64,000 nt of DNA from Doryteuthis pealeii (Eukaryota; Mollusca; Cephalopoda; Myopsida; Loliginidae), in the NCBI GenBank assembly GCA_023376005.1, contig CM042152.1, forward strand, positions 76,438,012-76,502,011, written 5' to 3'. Positions 59,958-64,000 of this stretch are shown here, one piece after another. The translations under genes were made by a program, and so were the position numbers. Under the pieces are notes generated by a model, which was not told the DNA's origin, did not search any database, and saw only the letters and a list, made by a program, of their open reading frames with translations. The stretch's first letter is position 1, and the number at the start of each line of letters is the position of its first letter.

Positions 59958-60901
59958 TGTGACGTATCACTGGTATATCAACTAGTATATATATTAGAGT
60001 TAAAAGAAAACTCAATTTGTAAAAGTCCCAAGGAATGCGTGGACGAGCAAAGAAAGCGAGATTTAGTCGAGCTGTATTCTTGGCAGAAGAATGTCAAGGC
60101 GACTACTACCGTCCCTATATCTAAAGGACAGTTGTATTCAATCACCCCACCTCAGGTGATAGGAGAAATGTGTATACATATTTCAACTGTGGACCCGAGA
60201 CCCAAAAGTAGACTTGCCCCAAGACGTTGCTATGACGACGACTAAGGAAGGATTTTTCGCCGAAAACGTGGGGCAGGACAAGGTAAATGAAATCATCCCG
60301 AAAAACAAGGGCAGAAAAGTTTGATGTGCGCATCGAAAATCAAAGGAACGGAAAAACAAAGACGTTTCGTCGTAGAATAAGAGTTAATTCATTTGGAGAA
60401 AAGAAGCGAATCCCCGTCGTACAGAGAAATAACAATAATTTTAACGAAGAAATATCGTTGCAGTTTGCCACGTCGCAGTGAGTTAAAACAAACGTTCAAG
60501 ATTTTGTATTCTGTAAATCTTTATTATTTGTCATACATTTTGTGTATTGCTAATATGATTGATATGCTCAATCACTCGTCCACTCATTTGATAATATGAA
60601 CCACGCATTCACTTTACCCCCTCTTATTACATGTATATTTGTATTTGTCTCTTAATGATAATTTGTATTTAAATGTAAATAAATGTTTATGTTATTATTT
60701 GAAATCCTGTTCGATCTTCGTCATTCAGCATTATCGTCGTTTATCGGTTTTCTATCCCTTTTCAAAGGAGCAGAGAGAAAAGTTTTGAATCCCATCCCCT
60801 TTTGTACTATTCATTTTTACATCTGGGACCTTTTGCATTTTTTAAATTCTTTCATGTTACGTGTGTACACTGGTTGCCCCTAACGAGTGTGCGTGCGTAA
60901 C

Positions 60902-60902
<1 letters not shown>
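59958..60902 (+). mobile_element. 3' LTR of the deleted gypsy element (945 bp)
   Basis: Starts TGTGACG, ends CGTAACA (6 of 7 inverted match). The first 269 bp match 58584-58852 closely. AATAAA-type signal at about 60677. Confidence 0.85.

Positions 60903-60952
<50 letters not shown>
60903..60952. repeat. (AT)n microsatellite
   Basis: About 24 dinucleotides starting at the LTR target duplication. Confidence 0.92.
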
Positions 60953-60957
<5 letters not shown>

Positions 60958-60998
60958 ATATCCACATCGGGTATATAAACAGTGAGTGAGAGTTTTCG

Positions 60999-61000
<2 letters not shown>

Positions 61001-61047
<47 letters not shown>
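61001..61047. repeat. (GA)n microsatellite
   Basis: About 23 dinucleotides. Confidence 0.92.
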
Positions 61048-61049
<2 letters not shown>

Positions 61050-61739
61050 AGAGATGACAGAGACATTAGAGAGAGGATTATCTTACTTGCTTCTTTTTAA
61101 CTTTATTACTCTTCTAGTTGCCATGTTCCTGTCTAGTTGAGTTCTCTGTTCTTCTTAATTCTTCTAACTAAGGGCTGGCTTCTTCGGGCTGATTTTGGTC
61201 ATTGTAATTAAAACAAGACTTGGGTTTTCTTGATCAAGCTTTTTATTTTATCAGCCCATATTGCTTATTCACCGTGTGGGAGAAATGACCCGATAGAGAA
61301 AGACTATCACGTCTTTCCCTTCTAAAACCCGGGTCGAATCTGAATTTGTCAGAATTTGTGTTAAAAATAAAAATAAAAACAATTTAAAATAAAAAGAATC
61401 TTCCAAGAGGTCCGTGGCGTCACGGTTGCTGCCTTCGTCCTAGAATTTGACCCTAGGGGCTTTTGCCTACTGATGGACAACAGCTACTACGTTCTGCAAC
61501 GTGATCATTATCTTCCTCGCGTACGCCTGGGGAAAAAGAGGGACACGCATACAGAGAGACATGTGACGCCACGACTTTGGAGGAAAGAAGGATTTTACTT
61601 TGGATTCTTCAGTGTCAAGGAGGACAGCGTCCTGTGTGGATCCTTGTAGCATTGCTACCACACAGGTTGAGAACTACTACTGCGTCTTTGGGGAATTAGA
61701 GTCTATTTCTCCCAAAGACTGGAAATAAAATAAGCCAGC

Positions 61740-61860
61740 ACTCACTCGAAACTCTTACAACTGGTGACCCCGACGTGATGAAAACGTTTTGTGAAGGCTT
61801 TGTTTTGCATTTGGAACTTTAATCCTTACAACTGATGACCCCGACGTGATTACGAACACT
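61740..61860 (+). other. Two retrotransposon primer-binding sites in tandem
   Basis: 'cttacaactggtgaccccga' at about 61755 and 'cttacaactgatgaccccga' at about 61827, each followed by 'cgtgat'. LTR-end CTTACA followed by TGGTGACCCCGACGTGAT is a tRNA primer-binding site of LTR retrotransposons. The upstream 5' LTR could not be delimited. Confidence 0.65.
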
Positions 61861-61879
61861 TACCCTTTTTGGCCCAAGT

Positions 61880-61953
61880 CGACCGTTTGTAAATCCCAAG
61901 TACTTTTACGACCACACAATGGTCGTAAAAGTACTCGGGATTTACAAACGGTG
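61880..61953. repeat. Perfect-arm hairpin (about 35-bp arms)
   Basis: 'accgtttgtaaatccc' and 'agtacttttacgacca' are followed after a 5-6 base loop by their inverses, with one mismatch pair. Confidence 0.88.
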
Positions 61954-62527
61954 ACCCCCCCCCCTCAAAGAAATTATTTCTTTTTTCTCCGACTTTAATG
62001 GACACATTTTTTTTTACAGCGCTGGATATATTTAAAAAAAAAAAAAAAAAAAAAGCTTCACTGAAGAATTTTCCTTTTACTTCGAAGAGAGTATCAGCCA
62101 GCAGCCCTGGGACAGTTATTACACTCCTCTCACCTACTCCAGGCGGCTACAGTATCAGCACGTGCGATCTGACTTCAGCGACTACTAGTAAAGATACGAA
62201 TATCGCCACACCATGTGACCTGGATTCCAACTGCAAGGCTACTCAGCAAAATTTTTTTTTGCTACCCCTCAGAAAGTGAAATGTACATCTAAAATGTCCA
62301 TTTCCGGATTACGGTATTTGTCTCTCCCAGACTCAAAATGCCGACTTTCAAATTGTCAACTCGACTTCGTGTCTAAAAAGACATTTGACCAGGTCAGCAT
62401 TGAAAAATGGAAAAAGGAGACGGTGAATTTCGAGTTTTTTTTTTGTCCACACCACACTTGCCCCATATTTTTTCCACAAACTTTTTACAAATTGTACACT
62501 AGTACAAAAAAAATTTTTTAAACAAAA

Positions 62528-62790
62528 GTTGAACCTGAAATGGCTGGTAAAAAACTTTTAACTTTTGTTTCATTTGAAACACCTTTTTAACGATCCCAGT
62601 CGTTTTTGGCATTTTGTGCCTACCATTTTACCAGGAATTTCCCAAATTCCTGGCCAAGAGTTGAACCTGAAATGGCTCGTAAAAATACTTTTGACTTTTG
62701 TTTCATTTAAAACACCTTTTTAATGATCCCCGTCGTTTTTTTGGCATTTTGTGCCTACCATTTTTCCAGGAGAAAAATTATTCCTAAAGG
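62528..62790 (+). repeat. Tandem duplication of about 133 bp in the retroelement interior
   Basis: 'gttgaacctgaaatggct' to 'ttttgtgcctaccattttac' twice (62528 and 62661), ending in related 'ccaggaatttccc' and 'ccaggagaaaaatt'. Confidence 0.85.
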
Positions 62791-63127
62791 ATAAAAACAG
62801 TCCTTATTTCAACTCAGGAATTTGGAAGAAATTGGCCACCACCAAGGAGATTTCTTTAAAATTGTACCCAACCGCATGGTGGACACAGGAACTTTTTCAC
62901 ACCGGACTGTAACATGAAAATTCTTTTGTTGTATTTTAAATTACATTCCTGTTTTTTTTCATGCCTTTTTTTGTGGTTTGCTGGAATATATGTTTGCAAA
63001 TTTTATTTCTCTGTTTTTGGAACTTTGAACATTCGAGACTCTGTTTTTTCCTTAAAGGAATACATTTTTTTGTTTGTCTTTTCGTTCTGTAAATTTTTGC
63101 CCAGCCAAAAATTTGAGGGAGAGTATT

Positions 63128-63537
63128 TGTAGGCGTTATTTTCGATTTGCCTGGGGAGTTGTCTGCCCGTTTAGATTCGCTGGTTCCCGCTAGGGGCCTT
63201 TGATATTTAAGCGGCTGATTTGAACGTCTCTTTCTCTTTTCCTGTTGCTCGACCTACGAGACACTATGGGCTAGACTCTGGTCTACCCCCTTCTTGTTGG
63301 GGCTTTGGCCCCTTACATTACTGTAAGTGATTTGTACAGCATGGACTATTCCTAGTCTCATGTCTGTTGCTTTTATGTTTATCCTTTTACATGTAACTTC
63401 GTATTACTTATGTATGTATGTTCATGTACACCTCTATGTATTATGTACCCTGTTTATTCTGTGATGTATATAAAATGTTTTGTCTATCAACCTTTGTCGG
63501 AGTTTTATCTTCAAGTATTATCACTTGGAATCTTACA
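63128..63537 (+). mobile_element. 3' LTR (410 bp), same family as the solo LTR at 30367
   Basis: TGTAGGCGTTATTTTCG...GGAATCTTACA. Preceded by the purine-rich 'aatttgagggagagtatt', a polypurine tract, so it is a 3' LTR. About 50 bp of the solo copy is missing in its centre. Confidence 0.8.
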
Positions 63538-63639
63538 AATGTATAAACCTTGCTTACCTATGAACCCTAAATTGGTTTAGGACCATTCTGGAATGTTTGA
63601 GGGTTAAACTAACTGAGGTTAAAACTAAGATTGAAAATG

Positions 63640-64000
63640 AAAAACTAAAAATTTGAAATACCTTGTTAAAATTATCTTTCTGAGAGACTTGGTCAGTTTG
63701 ATAGCTAAAAATTAAGAATTTAAAAAAAATATGCTTATTCATGAGCATAACTTTGAAATGCGAAATAAAAATTATCTGACCTACATACAATGTTGGTTAA
63801 GATATCTAAAAATGAAAAAATGAAAATTATCTTTCTGGCAGATTGGTCAGATATTAAAATTTAAAATACCTTATTAAAAATTATTTCTTAGTTGGATAGT
63901 TAAAAATTCAAAATTGAAAAATTGTGCTTGGTCATTTGAAATTAAAAATTTTCTTCCCGACATACAATGTTGGTTGGTTGGTTGGTTTATTAATTTTAAC
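63640..64000. repeat. Degenerate short-period repeat
   Basis: Repeats of 'aaaattatctttctgrcaga'-like and 'cgacatacaatgttggttgg' words up to the window edge; poorly conserved. Confidence 0.45.

Larger units (their letters stand above)
58584..60902 (+). mobile_element. Deleted gypsy (Ty3) element with integrase-before-RT order
   Basis: Flanked by TTAT (58580-58583 and 60903-60906). The left LTR is truncated to about 269 bp and joined to integrase sequence; the right LTR is complete (59958-60902) and preceded by a purine tract 'ggtagggaga'. Order: partial LTR, integrase C-terminus (with a 249-bp partial duplication), a linker, the stretch leading into RT, then directly the end of RNase H, then the LTR. 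An integrase upstream of RT is the arrangement described for Gmr1-like gypsy elements. All frames are broken. Confidence 0.82.

Noticed and set aside
60683..60883. 66-codon open frame
   Set aside because: Lies wholly inside the 3' LTR.
62914..63132. 72-codon Phe-rich frame as a membrane protein
   Set aside because: T-rich sequence before a polypurine tract and LTR; composition explains the hydrophobic residues.

Overview
The window is intron-rich, AT-rich animal nuclear DNA. It holds one recognisable host gene, the 5' half of a RAD50 orthologue on the minus strand. Seventeen coding exons can be placed between 32572 (start codon) and 2196, where the gene runs off the left edge. All introns read here are GT-AG. 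The exons encode about 522 codons: the N-terminal ATPase half (Walker A, Q-loop region) and much of the first coiled-coil arm. The zinc hook, returning coiled coil and C-terminal ATPase lobe (Walker B, signature motif) lie outside the window. Exons 2 and 3 each lack one base relative to the family reading frame; all other exons are clean.

I infer a lophotrochozoan, most likely a mollusc, from the exon-rich RAD50, the density of tRNA-derived SINEs with (AT)n tails, Helitron-like elements, an integrase-first gypsy element and hammerhead-type motifs. No marker in the window fixes the species.

Layout. 1-32.6 kb: RAD50 exons in introns of 0.5-3.7 kb. The introns are filled with minisatellites (48 bp at 1.2-2.1 kb, 32 bp at 5.4-6.3 kb, 84 bp at 22.9-23.7 kb, 69, 59 and 40 bp arrays at 28.3-29.5 kb), SINEs, Helitron-like elements, MITEs, a LINE fragment and a solo LTR. 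32.7-48 kb: no host gene recognised; interspersed repeats, including five Helitron-like copies and a Helitron inserted into a piggyBac-type MITE that is itself inserted in an older repeat. 48.7-55.3 kb: telomere-like repeat, four (CT)n blocks on a 141-147 bp spacing, an internally deleted mariner, LTR-like repeats, and a 421-bp palindrome with a hammerhead ribozyme motif in each arm. 56.7-63.5 kb: LTR-retrotransposon territory, with an LTR-like unit, a deleted integrase-before-RT gypsy element with a target duplication, and a second element region with duplicated primer-binding sites, a long hairpin and a 3' LTR whose family also supplies the solo LTR in RAD50 intron 2.

RAD50 acts with MRE11 and NBS1 in double-strand break repair. 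Nothing else here looks like a host pathway; the rest is a record of nested transposition and tandem amplification.
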